This document shows positions 9,832 through 21,510 of a stretch of DNA of 64,000 nt, piece after piece. Position 1 is the first letter of the stretch. Each line of letters begins with the position of its first letter. The notes below the pieces were generated by a model that searched no databases, was not told the DNA's origin, and saw nothing but the letters and a program-made list of their open reading frames with translations. This DNA comes from Echinarachnius parma (taxonomy: Eukaryota; Echinodermata; Echinoidea; Clypeasteroida; Echinarachniidae). The position numbers were made by a program, and so were the translations under genes. Location of the stretch: NCBI GenBank assembly GCA_037951105.1, contig JBAMJV010003962.1, positions 62,001 through 126,000 on the forward strand, read 5' to 3'.

Positions 9832-12800
9832 GTTTTTTTTTTCTTTGGAAAATGATCCCCAAAAACATATTTTGGGAATATAAATGAATACCAAAGCAAC
9901 ATATATCCATATTAATAAGCCCAAGGTAATCTTGTATGGGTATGCTTTCATTTAAAACTGATTACCTCTCCTTTTACAAAATTATTCGCGCCGATTTTGA
10001 GCTTAGTCCCATGTGTTTCTGAAAGGTTACGCCAAATTAATCACATGGGACTAAGCTCAAAATCGGCGTGAGTAATTTTGTAAAAGAAGAGGTAATCAGT
10101 TTGAAATGAAAGCATACCCGTACAAGATTACCTTGGGCTTATTAATATGGATATATGTTGCTTTGGTATTCATTTATATTCCCAAATTGTGTTTTTTGGG
10201 GATCATTTTCCAAAGAAAAAAAAAAAGATTTTTATAGCCGATCATCCGATCCCGATCATCGATCCGATTTCGAAGATCGATAAAATTTTGCCGATCCGAT
10301 CAAACGATCCGATCATCAAGGTCAGTTACAGCACTAGTAATATTATATAAATAGGTCATCAAAATAATTTGGGAATGTTATTTGTTTCTCACATAAAGTC
10401 ATGTATTTAAGTATATCTGCATGGGATGTTAATCAAGGTAATGCAGTGCTCTTTCCATTTAATTTTGTTGTTTTTGCACTTTTTGTTCTCATCAGAATGG
10501 ATAATGGTTTCATAAATTGTCCACCTGACCATTTGAAAAACATATGTATATTTTGTAAACATGTTCTGTTGTATATGTATACAGAAGGACTGCTGATTCT
10601 ACTGGGTATGTTGGTTGGAAAAACTAGTAGCAGTGACCTTTGTTTATCATTGCCTTTTATTATGTTATGGGCCGTTCCCTCTGAGTTTGTCTTTAGCATC
10701 TAAACAAGTTATTACTAGTAATAAATGCTTTCACTACAACATGAATCATAACTTGGAAATATGTTATCCTTATCTAAATTTTGTTCATTTGTTTGTGTAC
10801 AGATGGTTTGCGGCTTCAAGTAGAGGCATTGGTTGCGAGTACCTTGCAGTCTTTCTGGTGTGTGAGCTGCCAGGGTTTGACAGAGGCTCTCTGGTCATGT
10901 GACATGCAGCAATGGTCACATGACTGCCTGGAGGAAAAGCTTCTTGAGAATTCTATCTCATCCAGTGACAAACTTTCGTATCCTTTTTGTATTGGGGCCT
11001 ATACTATCTACCTCATTGTACTTAAATTATGTAGGCTACTGTTTCCAAAGTTATATTAGTTTAACATAACTTAGAACAATTTTATATCTTCCTCAACTTA
11101 GTTTATAAGAAAAATATCTATATAGGCCTCAATTTAGACATTAATTTTTAATTTAGTGATATGGTTGGAAACTTGGCATGCTGGGGTAAGTTTAGTTTTG
11201 AGTCTTGTGAAAGAAAATATATTACAATTATTTTCTTAACATTTCATATCAATACTCTCGCAGTCTTGATTCGGGTGAATCTAGAGAAGTTCATCAGAAA
11301 ATTGGATTGAATGAAGAGGGCAGCAATGAGAACAGACCTGAATCAGTTCTTGGTCCAGCTCCCAGGTCCAGATACCCTCTGGTCTTCCTGATGAGACAAG
11401 GTCATCGTGCATTCATACCAGAAAGTCCTTCAGTTTCCATCGTGAGTTTACTTCCCTTAATTATCTTCCCAAACTTTACTTCACAATCTTCACTTCACAA
11501 TCATCTACTATTGAAAATTGTGTATTCAGTTAAAGGGGACCACCATGCAAAGAACAACACACGCTTATATGTTGTAGTTCACTTATTTGTTTTAAATAGA
11601 TGTGGAACGTCTTGCAAATGGTTTAATAATTCATATACATTGCAATTAATCACCCAAACTTGTTCTGCATCAATTCTATAAACCCTTGCAATTGGAGACA
11701 ATAGAACATACTGTACGTCCTCGATAATGGACACAATATTACTAGTATTCTTCTGCAGACCTATGAACACATAATGTAGTACGATGATGAGTTTTCAAAT
11801 TATAAATTTGTCTGAATACCTATTTTTCTGAACTTTTGGGTGGAAGGACTGCTAAAATTATTCTTTCATCTATTAGAAAGAAAAAAACATTTTGGGGTGT
11901 TGGAACTTTTCCATACGATACCATAATGCAATTTGGATTCTCTGTTCTCAAATGTTATTTCAATTGTTGACAGGTGATAATGCTTCAATGCTCCATAGTG
12001 ATTTTTAAACAAAATTGCACTTTGTGTATACATTGTCAGTTGTGTGCATCGATTTTTAAAAGCAATATGAATATTTCTATTATTTTGGTCCTTATTTGAA
12101 AAGTTCATTAAAATAAACTTTTGTTATTATCATTATTATCCAGGCATGTGTGCTGTGGGTCTTTCACCTTCCAGATGAGATAGTTACTGAGCCATGTCAT
12201 GTGATAAGTCAGCTGATTATTACAACAGAGGGAAGAGTCTGTAATCTAGAGGTAAGCAGATAACATGGGTTGAGAAAGAGGAGGGTGCTAGGTTACTTCC
12301 TGTACTTTTACAATGTTTAATGCTTAGGAGCCTTGAAGAAACACAATTTCTCTCTTTTATTTTTGATTTAATTAAGGATTTACACAATGAAAACATTATT
12401 ATTATCCGAAAATTTGGCATCACATAGTAGAGAAGAATCTGTCCTACAAGATGGTATGAACACTTTTATAATGATCATTGATTAAAATAATTATTTGTTA
12501 CTTGTCAATACCTGTGTACTTAGTGTTTTTAATTTACCTGTATTGCGGTAGGCTGCAAAACCTCTAAATGGACTGAACTCCATTCTCACTCCCTTCTCTT
12601 TAAAAAGAAAATGTTGATGGAATGCATGGTGAGGGATGTGCAGCAACGCCTGTGCGGATCTCACAGGTATCATCACAGGAACAATATATATTGCGATGAT
12701 GCAGATAGAGTACTAATGTGTAGCGAATATCCTACAAGTAAACTTTTCTTTGATGAAACACTTAAATGAGTGATTGTTATTTCTGATTAATCTTCCTCTC

Positions 12801-13357
12801 AGAAAATGTTTGTTGAATCTCAAACTGGTGAGTGTGCAGCAACATCGATGATGTCACCAACTCCATCTTCCAATGGGAATAATATCTTGGGTCCAACACA
12901 GAGCAGAAGACATCTATCAAGAAATGGGGAGAACAATCAACAAGGTTTGACTGATGAAGGCGATTCAACTTGCCCAAATACAGACAGCCTGATCGATGAT
13001 CCAACCTCTCCAAATACAAGGAGGGGTGATGAAATCTACCCAAATATTGATAGTCATCCATCTTGCCCAGATGCAGGTGATGCGAGCCACGATCCATCAT
13101 ACTCGAGTATAGACAGGAGCTGTGCTGTCTGCCAAAATGCTCCCATAAGCCGCACCATACTGCCATGTCGCCATGCATGCGTCTGTGGGTCCTGCTTGGC
13201 TCACCTCATGGCCTGTCCAATGTGCCGGGGACCAATCACTTCTCACTTTAAGCTAAGCACAGCAGACGATGAATCTGTTGTGCAACGTGAGCTTGACTGG
13301 GTTATGAGGATCCAGTATGGAATGGAGAGACTAAATGAATGGTTGGGGTTTACCTGA
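7808..13357 (+). CDS. CGRRF1: Cell growth regulator with RING finger domain 1, complete, six exons
   Basis: Joined exons 7808-7917, 9329-9462, 10803-10977, 11264-11441, 12144-12251 and 12803-13357 give about 419 residues with consistent phases. Seen: an N-terminal hydrophobic segment (residues about 17-34, FLPIIAIICCLSAFCFYL) predicting a membrane anchor; the family signature APRSRYPLVFLM (human VPRSRYPLVALL); an IPD-like strand (HLPDEIV); and a C3HC4 RING at about 342-376 (CAVC, CRHACVCGSC, CPMC). Known of the family: human CGRRF1 is a p53-inducible ER-associated RING E3 ubiquitin ligase. Odd: longer than the human protein (332 aa), mainly through a Pro/Asn/Asp-rich region before the RING that contains a degenerate peptide repeat (CPNTDS, SPNTRR, YPNIDS, CPDAGD). 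Identification secure. Confidence 0.94.
7918..9328 (+). other. CGRRF1 intron 1
   Basis: GT-AG intron (gtaagt...gtatag) containing the long-armed foldback transposon at 8122-8745. Rest is AT-rich and unremarkable. Confidence 0.8.
8122..8745 (+). mobile_element. Foldback / MULE-like non-autonomous transposon with 9-bp TSD
   Basis: Two nearly identical inverted arms of about 250 bp (roughly 8122-8372 and 8497-8745) around a ~120-bp GC-richer centre. Flanked by the 9-bp direct repeat GTACACTCT at 8113-8121 and 8746-8754. Each arm also has its own terminal hairpin (GAACGCTACCGC / GCGGTAGCGTTC). Long TIRs with a 9-bp TSD fit Mutator-like or Foldback elements. No transposase ORF. Low arm divergence suggests recent insertion. 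Confidence 0.85.
9329..9462 (+). CDS. CGRRF1: CGRRF1 exon 2
   Basis: Acceptor ctgtatag ends at 9328, donor gtaagt at 9463. Encodes RLELPHLADSMWQEPEPIPE through QASMR. Confidence 0.88.
9463..10802 (+). other. CGRRF1 intron 2
   Basis: gtaagt...gtacag intron, half of it occupied by the hAT-like foldback at 9645-10336. Remainder AT-rich, nothing recognised. Confidence 0.8.
9645..10336 (+). mobile_element. hAT-like foldback MITE with 8-bp TSD
   Basis: Ends TAGTGCCTGTAAC and GTTACAGCACTA, flanked by direct GTAATATT at 9637-9644 and 10337-10344. TIR form and 8-bp TSD are typical of the hAT superfamily. The arms are inverted copies meeting around 10020, rich in GATCGGATC phrases. The left arm carries a 71-base A run (9759-9829) that is much shorter in the right arm. 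Confidence 0.88.
10803..10977 (+). CDS. CGRRF1: CGRRF1 exon 3
   Basis: Acceptor gtgtacag ends at 10802, donor gtatcc at 10978 (weaker, C before GT). Encodes DGLRLQVEALVASTLQSFWC and on to SSSDKLS, matching the human region around LLTCYWGCSVQKLYEAL in position. Confidence 0.85.
11264..11441 (+). CDS. CGRRF1: CGRRF1 exon 4: PRSRYPLV signature
   Basis: Acceptor ctcgcag ends at 11263, donor gtgagt at 11442. Encodes SLDSGESREVHQKIGL through GPAPRSRYPLVFLMRQG and ends at PSVSI in phase 0. Confidence 0.92.
11442..12143 (+). other. CGRRF1 intron 4 with TTAA-type MITE left end
   Basis: At 11530 a TTAAAGGGGACCACCATGC end matches the left end of the element at 25000-25395; the rest of that element is not clear here. 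No other feature. Confidence 0.6.
12144..12251 (+). CDS. CGRRF1: CGRRF1 exon 5
   Basis: Acceptor atccag ends at 12143, donor gtaagc at 12252. Encodes ACVLWVFHLPDEIVTEPCHV to VCNLE; corresponds to the human VIHIPDRTYKLSCRI region. Confidence 0.9.
12252..12802 (+). other. CGRRF1 intron 5
   Basis: AT-rich gtaagc...ctctcag intron; I see nothing else in it. Confidence 0.8.
12803..13357 (+). CDS. CGRRF1: CGRRF1 exon 6: RING finger and stop
   Basis: Acceptor cctctcag ends at 12802; open to TGA at 13355-13357. C3HC4 RING: CAVC, CRHACVCGSC, CPMC. The RING is followed by a 43-residue tail ending RLNEWLGFT. Its 3' ~150 bp is the founder unit of the tandem array that follows. Confidence 0.94.
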   Translation, partial: KMFVESQTGECAATSMMSPTPSSNGNNILGPTQSRRHLSRNGENNQQGLTDEGDSTCPNTDSLIDDPTSPNTRRGDEIYPNIDSHPSCPDAGDASHDPSYSSIDRSCAVCQNAPISRTILPCRHACVCGSCLAHLMACPMCRGPITSHFKLSTADDESVVQRELDWVMRIQYGMERLNEWLGFT

Positions 13358-13370
13358 GTTTACATTAGTG

Positions 13371-14480
13371 TGCCCAATGTGCATCGGACATTTACAGCTT
13401 CTGCACAATGAAAGCACCGCCGGTAGAGACCATGGTAGTGGAATGGTAGATAAGCCAGGCTTTGAGGATCTCAGAAGCATGGATTAAAGAGACTAAACGA
13501 ATGGTTAGGGTTTACAGGAGTGTAAGGTGTGCCCAATGAGCTATGGACAGATCTCACCTCACTTCCAGCTTGTGCATAAGGAAAGCCACTGCAGGCAGAG
13601 ACCCTGGAGTGGAATGGAAGATTAGCTAGGTTTTGAGGATCGAGCATGGATTAGAGACAGACTGAAAGAATGGTTAGGGTTTACCTGAGTGTATAGTGTG
13701 CCCAAATGTGCTATGGACAGATCTCACCTCACTTCCAGATTGTGCACAAGGATAGCCACTGCAGGTAGAGACCGTGGTCTATCAGTAGTGGAATGGGAGA
13801 TTAGCTAGGTTTTGAGGATCGAGCATGGATTAGTGACAGACTGAAAGAATGGTTAGGGTTTACCTGAGTGTATAGTGTGCCCAAATGTGCTATGGACAGA
13901 TCTCATCTCACTTCCAGATTGTGCACAAGGATAGCCACTGCAGGTAGAGACCGTGGTCTATCAGTAGTGGAATGGGAGATTAGCTAGGTTTTGAGGACCG
14001 AGCATGGATTAGTGACAGACTGAAAGAATGGTTTGGGCTTACATGAATGTATATGGTGTGCGCAATGTGCCATTGACAGATCTCATCTCATTTCCAGCTT
14101 GTGTGAAAGGGAGGCACGGCAGATAGAGACCCTGATCTATAGTTGTGGAAAGGGAGAGTAGCTAGGTTTTGAGGAACTAGCATGGATTAGAGAGAGACTG
14201 AAAGAATGGTTTGGGCTTACATGCATGTATGGTGTATGAATGTATGCCCAATGTGCCATTGACAGATCTCACCTCACTTCCAGCTTGTGCGTAAGGAAGG
14301 GACCACACAGAGAGAACCTGATATGACAGTCATTGGAAGGGAGATTAGCTTGGTTTTGGGGATGACAAAATGATGTAGAATGGAAAGAAGACTGAATGAA
14401 TGGCTAGGGTTTACATGATTGCATTTGATAGACTGGGTTATGAGGATCCAGCAAGGACTAGAGAGATCAAAAGCAAAATA
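13371..14480 (+). repeat. Tandem array of decayed copies of the CGRRF1 RING-exon tail
   Basis: The phrase TGTCCAATGTGC (RING CPMC codons, 13214) recurs as TGCCCAATGTGC-like phrases at 13371, 13530, 13699, 13878, 14059 and 14245, i.e. steps of 157, 159, 169, 179, 181 and 186 bases. Each unit carries counterparts of the exon's 3' end (GGACCAATCACTTCTCACTT becomes GGACAGATCTCACCTCACTT; GAATGGTTGGGGTTTACCTG recurs). The last unit regains GACTGGGTTATGAGGATCCA at about 14430. Units are frame-broken and probably untranslated 3'UTR. Confidence 0.9.
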
Positions 14481-14489
14481 GAGGGTGTT

Positions 14490-14495
14490 AATAAA
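14490..14495 (+). promoter_or_regulatory. Candidate CGRRF1 poly(A) signal
   Basis: AATAAA directly after the exon-tail array; its position would put the whole array in the CGRRF1 3'UTR. Another hexamer is at 14832-14837. Confidence 0.3.
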
Positions 14496-15220
14496 TAGGA
14501 TTTGCCATTTACACATTTTCGCGTGATAATTCCGCAACGCGGGCAGGTATTGCCGCGCGACTTCATGAGTTTTTTTCATTGAAGTCTTGCGCAACTTTTG
14601 AGACCAAATTTGCGACGACCGGGTATACCGTTCTAAAGTCATGTGACCTTTTGTAAGTGAACGTCGGCCCGAAAATCGCTAAATTTTGTGATTTGTGTAC
14701 AAATCCTATGGAAATTGATTTTTTCTTAGAATAGACAAAACCGTTATTTTTCATTCTATTCACTGCAATCATTTAATTTTTGGCTAAAAATGGTTGGATA
14801 ATGGTCAATAATTTATTCCATTGAAAAAAACAATAAAAAACATAAGTCGAAAAAACAAAGAAATACATAACCCTAGGGTTAAGGGTCATCGTGATTGTAT
14901 TTTTGTGTATTTGTCTTTGCCATATACCTTGCCTTGTTCTTTCATTTGAATTTGTATTTGATTATTAAATGAGATGTTTCAAGCAATACAGAAATTATAG
15001 CAGAACTACTTGTCACTACATTATGAATTAAAATTATTATATTAGCAAACAAGTGGATTTCTAGCGTATCTATTTTATTAACAGCTTTAACTGTTTTTTG
15101 TTTTTTTTACATGAAACTTCTTCACACTGGCAATGTATAGGGGCAACATTGTCATTCGGTTCTATATATAAATATAGTGCCAAAATAATGACATCACACT
15201 CTTTTGTTGAAACTTAGTAA

Positions 15221-15325
15221 TGGTTCTAAACAATCTGTTCTTTGGTTTGGGCTTTTAGTAGTGGGTTGGAGCGGGAAGATTGCTTGGTCACACATTCCTG
15301 ACTAGCCTGACATTGTTTAGAACCA
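15221..15325 (+). repeat. Short inverted-repeat element
   Basis: Ends TGGTTCTAAACAATCTG and GACATTGTTTAGAACCAGT are inverted copies about 105 bp apart. Confidence 0.6.
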
Positions 15326-15362
15326 GTACCCATATGGCAATGAACAGATGTGACATCTCATT

Positions 15363-15595
15363 TTAGTACTCTATAGCTTTCATAAATTCTGTTGAAATGT
15401 CAACAGTGTTATATTTGCATGATTCAACCTAAATATTTGTCATCAAAAATAAAAGCTTATCTCTCAATCCACAGTACCTATGGAATTGATTAAGGACAAT
15501 TGTAAAAGTTCACAAGTTTGTGAGCACTTGAAGGGGAATCATTCTTATAAAATATATATAAGTCCTTACTAAATACTGACATAAACCCCTAACAA
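15363..15595 (+). repeat. Dispersed repeat, second copy of 268-540
   Basis: Shares TATAGCTTTCAT, CTGTTGAAAT, TTGCATGATTCAA, GGGGGATCATTCTTAT-like and TATAAGTCCTTA phrases in the same order as 268-540. Class unknown. Confidence 0.65.
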
Positions 15596-16035
15596 AAAGC
15601 TCCTCAATTCAAGTTGGAGCTTTGATATTATTTTGTTATGAATTGATCGCACTCGAATTTGATATAATTAACAAGACCGTTTATTCCCCTTTACATCGAT
15701 GCCTTGTTTGTAATGATTAGGTAATTATGAAATGTGCAGTAAACCTGAATATGGAGCTGTGTAAAAAGCAAAATGTTGCAGTACGACGTTATTGTCAATG
15801 TGAATTCTTCATTTGTTTGGAGATTTACATTATTTTGAATGGTCACACAATAACAATGCATTTTGCAACATTTAAATCTTGGCCTGGCCCCATATTTAGG
15901 TGTAATGCACATTCCATGATTACAGAACTTTTTTTAGATGGGGGTTTAGATTCAAAACCAACCAATACACTCACAAAGAAGGCATTAGAAAGAACTTAAA
16001 ACAGAGAGGAGTCAAGTGTAGGCTGCAGCAATGTG

Positions 16036-16041
16036 TTTATT
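16036..16041 (-). promoter_or_regulatory. Candidate distal SAMD4 poly(A) signal
   Basis: On the minus strand AATAAA in GACAAATAAACACATTGCTG, followed by a T-rich stretch (GTTTTAAGTTCTTTC). It would imply a ~7 kb 3'UTR. A proximal alternative, AATAAA, lies at 22851-22856, ~340 bases after the stop. Confidence 0.3.
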
Positions 16042-19000
16042 TGTCAAGGATCCACCTTCGTTCAAATTAATACATATCTGCAAATCATAGGTCACTTTCA
16101 ATATGAATACACAAAAAGCAATACATAACTTCTCATAAATCTATGCCATGTCCATGTTGTACAACATGCAATGTGAACTAGATCTACATTTTCTTCTAGT
16201 CAAGAGAACTAGTAACTCAAATATCTAGCCTCTGATATCATTTGGGACCTGCCTGAATTTTTTACTTGCACCTGTTTTTTTTTTTGTTCAGATAAAATAT
16301 AATATTTACAATTTGTAACTTCTACATGAAGTTGGATTCTGAATAAACATCCATAAAATATCTGCCAAAAAGTCAACATCCAAGAAAAAAATATGCTGCA
16401 TCACAGATGCAAAATAGAATCTCGAAACAAAAGAAAAGATTGCAATTTTCTAGAAGAATTTTCTTCACATGTTTGATAGTATAACTTCCTACTTGTATAA
16501 ATGCATAGGGGTTAAACAATTAATTTTGTCCTTTTATTATTTTTTTAAAGTAAAAAATGCATGTCGCTATACCAGTTTAATTAATGAATCAAAATGTAAG
16601 CTCATTTAAAACAAAATATAATTGAAAAAATGTTTTTTACACCCTGACAAGTGACAAGCATATTGTTGCATGAAAGCATACTTTTGTTGTTGCCATGTAG
16701 GGCAATCTTCCTTTTGGTCGTTAGTGGCAACCATGTATCGAATCAAAAGAGCATGTATTTCTAATACATTGGTAAACAGGTATGTTGTGCTGTAAAATAA
16801 AAATGGATTTAGGCCACCCTCCATATATACATAAAATATAGCTTCATTCTGTGGGCCTATGAGAGTAGGATTAATTTCCCAAAAGATTTCCATCCAAATT
16901 TTTGTTATGGGTTGTTGAAAACATTAGGGGTTATGTAACATCCTTTTTGAAATGCGTGATAATATTCCTTATGTAAATTTGTATACTAAGGTTTGGATCT
17001 ACCTCCTGGCTACATCTTTTCTCACATGAAACAATATTTCAGATAAGTGATAAAAAATCAATCAAAACCTGCAAGGAAATGAATATCTTGTCTCTATCCA
17101 AGTAATTATGAGCAGATCACAAAGTTACTAACATGCAATATGGGTGATATAATTCAAATGCTTCTCTTACTATAATCAATATTCCACTGGAGTTGCAAAT
17201 ATAGCACAAGGGGAAATATAAATGTGCATGAAACATATTTTATATCAACATTATTGTAACAATACTCTAGTAATTAATACAAGGGCAAACGATGCTCTTA
17301 ACAAACTAGATGACTAAAAAAAAACAATACATGATCATAACATCTTCAATTAAAAAATAATAAAAATCAATAATTCTTCAAGAATGGTACATATCTTGAA
17401 GTACGGTTGGTATGAATAAGAAATTGCATACTGTTAATACTGGAATAAAACTACAATATTTCACAATTTAACATAATTTGTCATGCATATACGATATCTT
17501 TTCTTTCTTTTTTTTACAGGTGAGCTTTAGAACAATGTATTATGTTCTCTATGGAGGTCTTATGGTGACACTTCCTTTGTACATTGCATTAGATTTGATT
17601 TTGAAATTTGCTCTATTTGAAAAAGAGCCGTTTAATTTTTATGCATAAAACAATTTGTCAAATGACTGTTAGTTCTGTCCTGCAGTGCACACTAATTGAT
17701 AGATAATATGAATAAATGTGAAGTGGTTCATTAATGCATACGTATAGGCCAAGTTTCATAAACAAAATCTGGAGACAGCCTCCTTCTTTCAAATATAAAA
17801 TACTTTTATCCCTTCTATCAATATCAGAGAAGAAATGGATGGGTATATTTTGCTTATTTGTTTTTTCCATTTTCTCATCAATGATATCTTATGATGTATT
17901 AAAAGATGCAGGTTAGAAGCATTGAAAATTGAATGGCCAATCATGGTATTTTACACAAACAATCTTGTTTTAAAATTCATCTTTAAATAAAAAACTTAAC
18001 CTGCAATCTTACCAATTGGAAATGCATGATAAAAACATATTTGACCAAAAAGTAAAAATAGTATAACTGCAGAAAATAACACAATGTTATGTTAGCCAGA
18101 ATTAAATCACTTCATACAAGTTGTTACGATCATGTCCAACTATCAAATCTGCACCAATTTATGCTAAAATTGGAGCAAGTTACATCATTTTCGCTACTCT
18201 GGATCTATGCCAGTACATCATAAAACATCTATTTTGAAGCCTAAAATAAATATAAATGTATGACATTTCAACAGAAAAATTGTACATGCCATTTCAATCT
18301 GATCAGTGTGATACGATGCTGTATAACTTTGCCCAGCAATGCAGTAACAAAAACAAGACTACAAAGATAGATATACATCGTTACTCACAGTAGCAACATG
18401 TTGGCCATTTTGTTTGTGTCTGGTTAGAATAAAAACCCAAAACTTACAATATATTGATAAACTTTCAAATTAAAAAACTGGTGGTACTAGAATATGAATT
18501 GAAAGTTCTTTCGAGTGTGGGCCACATAGTCACAAAAAAGCAACTCATCAACAAAACATATACAAATTTCACAGTACACTGTATAACAGTTAAACATTTG
18601 TATTATAATGGGAAAGATACCCACATTTTCAATTAATTGGGAATCATCTGTTTCTACTGACAATAAATTCTTATTAAAAAAAACAAAACATGTATATTCT
18701 TTCTTGGATAATCTAAAACATGTAACATGTAATACATGTAACAAAATATGCTGAACTGCCCATCCACACGAGCCTGCCTGCATTGATAAGAAAAGGACTC
18801 TAAAATAAATGTAAACTTAAAACTTAACTCTTGATCTTTTACTACTTCTCTACATTTCAGCAGCAATCGTCAGAACAAAAAAAATCTACTTTCACATAAA
18901 GTAATAATTTCTCAAATGATATGTGTCATTAAAAAGGGTGGGGGGAAATACATAAGATATAAATACATACTAGAGTACTAGTATATATGACACAATACAA

Positions 19001-21510
19001 TCTAAACATCTGCATTGTAAGCTCATTATTATGCTCATCACTTGAACATGAATATTTGACATGAACATTGCTGGCAAATATCACTAACAACTAGGTTGTA
19101 CAGAACCTAAATATTTTATGATTCATGCAACAAAAAAACACAAAACGGTGTGCATCAGCACTGAGCTTCAACACAAATGCTGCTAAGTCACCATCCATGC
19201 TATTTATAGATATTCCTTTGACAAACATTTTCTTCAAAATATATTTTCTTTCTAATAAAATTTAAACATAGAATGATCACAAAAATAAATTGAGAATAAC
19301 CGGCTTCTCCATAAAATGTATACTCCATAAAAATGTCTTCTTTTTTTTCTTTTCTTTGTGTGAATCTGCCACCAGATTCATTTTTCTTTCAGTCAAATGG
19401 TCTGAATCTGTTTGTGATTTCATTCATACACAGCATAATTTACTTGGCTGATATCAACATTTTCATAACATGACTAAATATAAAGCACACAAGTTAATGT
19501 ATGATACAGCATGCATACAAGTCACCATACGTCGGTATGTTTTACCCACTTCAGGGGCATTAAGTACATAATGAAAATATACATCTACAACGCCTTTATA
19601 TGCAGGCCACAAGATTCTCACTATGGATATTGCTACATAAAACAAAATTACTGTTAGTAACACTGACTTGGTCATTTAAACAGTTTATACCTTGTCTTCA
19701 AATAAGAAAACAAATCAAGTAGTAAATACAATCTTTCAATTGTGTGTACATGTACATGTATTTATACCATTACACAAATCTTGACCTGACATCTTTCAGG
19801 TGTACAAGTTTCCTATAGCATATTTTCAATGATAGTGCATACATGTCATGTGAGTCAAGTGAAGTGATATAATAAGTCATGTAATATTACACAAACCATG
19901 TGATTATCAAGCAGGTCATGTGACAGTGATAACCCCTTGATTCATGTGATCTCAATTAAGTCATGTGATACCATTTAAGTCATGTGATTTCATATCATGT
20001 GATTCATGTCTAGTGCGATTACTATACAAGTCAAGGGATTCAACACCATTCAAAACAAAGGCTCCAAACAAAAAACCTAGTCAACATCTGTGCAATAAAA
20101 GGTATCCTCTCATTGAAATATATGTGCAGTTTTGTAATATTCTCTAAAACTCAAATTTTAGAAAAATTAGTGTCCTAACGTTGTGATAAATACAAGGTTT
20201 CATAGTATGGTATCCACGTCAAAGCCATTTGTGAAAATACATCATTTCACCTTTCTAAGAAATTGTCATTTCATTTCATTCCTATATGTCCATTCATATT
20301 GGCCATGGAAAAAAAAGACAGAATACCCATCCTACTTTCGAGATAGCAAGGGACTTCTAACATTCACGAGAATATAATTCAACAAGCATGCATGCTATAA
20401 TAATTGTTAGGGTTCTGGAACATGAAATAAAATCCATGTATGCTATTGAGAACTAAACCAGAAAACAGATGATAACTGTATGAGTATAATTTTGTGTTCA
20501 ACACTAAACATTATTATATGTATATGGTTTTTTTTTCTTTCTACAAATGCTGTGCTTGATGGATACATACATGTCATATAAATGTGAATTTCGGACGGTA
20601 ACAAGTCAATCAATCATTTACATAAATGGCAACTGTAACAGTTTGTGAACCACGTTCTGGACCTTCTATGATGGTTTCACAATAATAAAATTCACTAGTT
20701 TTTGACTTCATAGAGTGTTCTGGTGCACACAATCCTGTGCGATAATCATGTGCATTAAAAAGAGCTGCAACTATACCATCCATACCAAATTACAAACATA
20801 ATTTTGCTTGTTAGGCTAGATGAGATATCACACCCGTCTGTGCACCACAAAGATAGACACAGACTACTGCCCCAGGTTTAAAGCGTGTCACCTAACTTAT
20901 GATTACTTGTTCTAAGCTTATCCAAGAACTATGAACATGTACGTAAATATGTGTGTTGTACCACACAGCTGATAAATTAGCATCCTTGATTTTGCTTTCC
21001 TCTCTTGGATGCATTCATAGGTCAAATAATGAAAATATTGGTCATTTTATTAGACTCCTTGTGGTCTGCATCGGCATCAGCAGATTGTCAGAGATGAAAT
21101 CTTCACAACTGTAATGTGTTCAATCATCTAAGGACTGTCCAGAGGCACAAGGCCATCCATGTGACCCCATGGCATCCAATGTTTGTAGAGATCAAAGGGG
21201 TATCCATTCCGAAAATGATGGTGATGCTCAGAGTAATTCAAAGATATTCTTTTTAGTGCACAAGATAAATCCAAGAATTGAAGAGATGCACACAGTTTGA
21301 AAATCGAATTGCACTCTGTCAGCTATGTGTGGGGCTCTCCAAGTGATTAATGAGATCTCTCATCTATAGACTAAACATAAGCTCAGGATCATTCAAGGGA
21401 TTCCTAGGATGTCTACTGTTGTCTATGGACTAAACAGATGCCCAGGCTCATTTGAGAGATACTTGTGATGTCTAGTAGTATCCAAGGTTTAAAGAGATGG
21501 ACAGGATAAA
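16042..21510 (-). other. Probable long SAMD4 3'UTR or gene-free AT-rich DNA
   Basis: Over 5 kb with no recognisable MITE, in contrast to the rest of the window, and many stops in all frames. At 19845-20010 about eight spaced copies of the 8-mer TCATGTGA (TCACATGA on the minus strand). No gene seen. Confidence 0.4.

Larger units (their letters stand above)
14500..16010. other. Intergenic between convergent CGRRF1 and SAMD4
   Basis: Contains a short foldback (15221-15325) and a dispersed repeat (15363-15595). Otherwise AT-rich with no coding signal. Confidence 0.6.

Noticed and set aside
9631-9951. Lys- or Phe-rich ORFs
   Set aside because: Translation of the 71-base A run in the hAT foldback.
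12777-13178. 133-aa minus ORF
   Set aside because: Antisense shadow of the CGRRF1 final exon.
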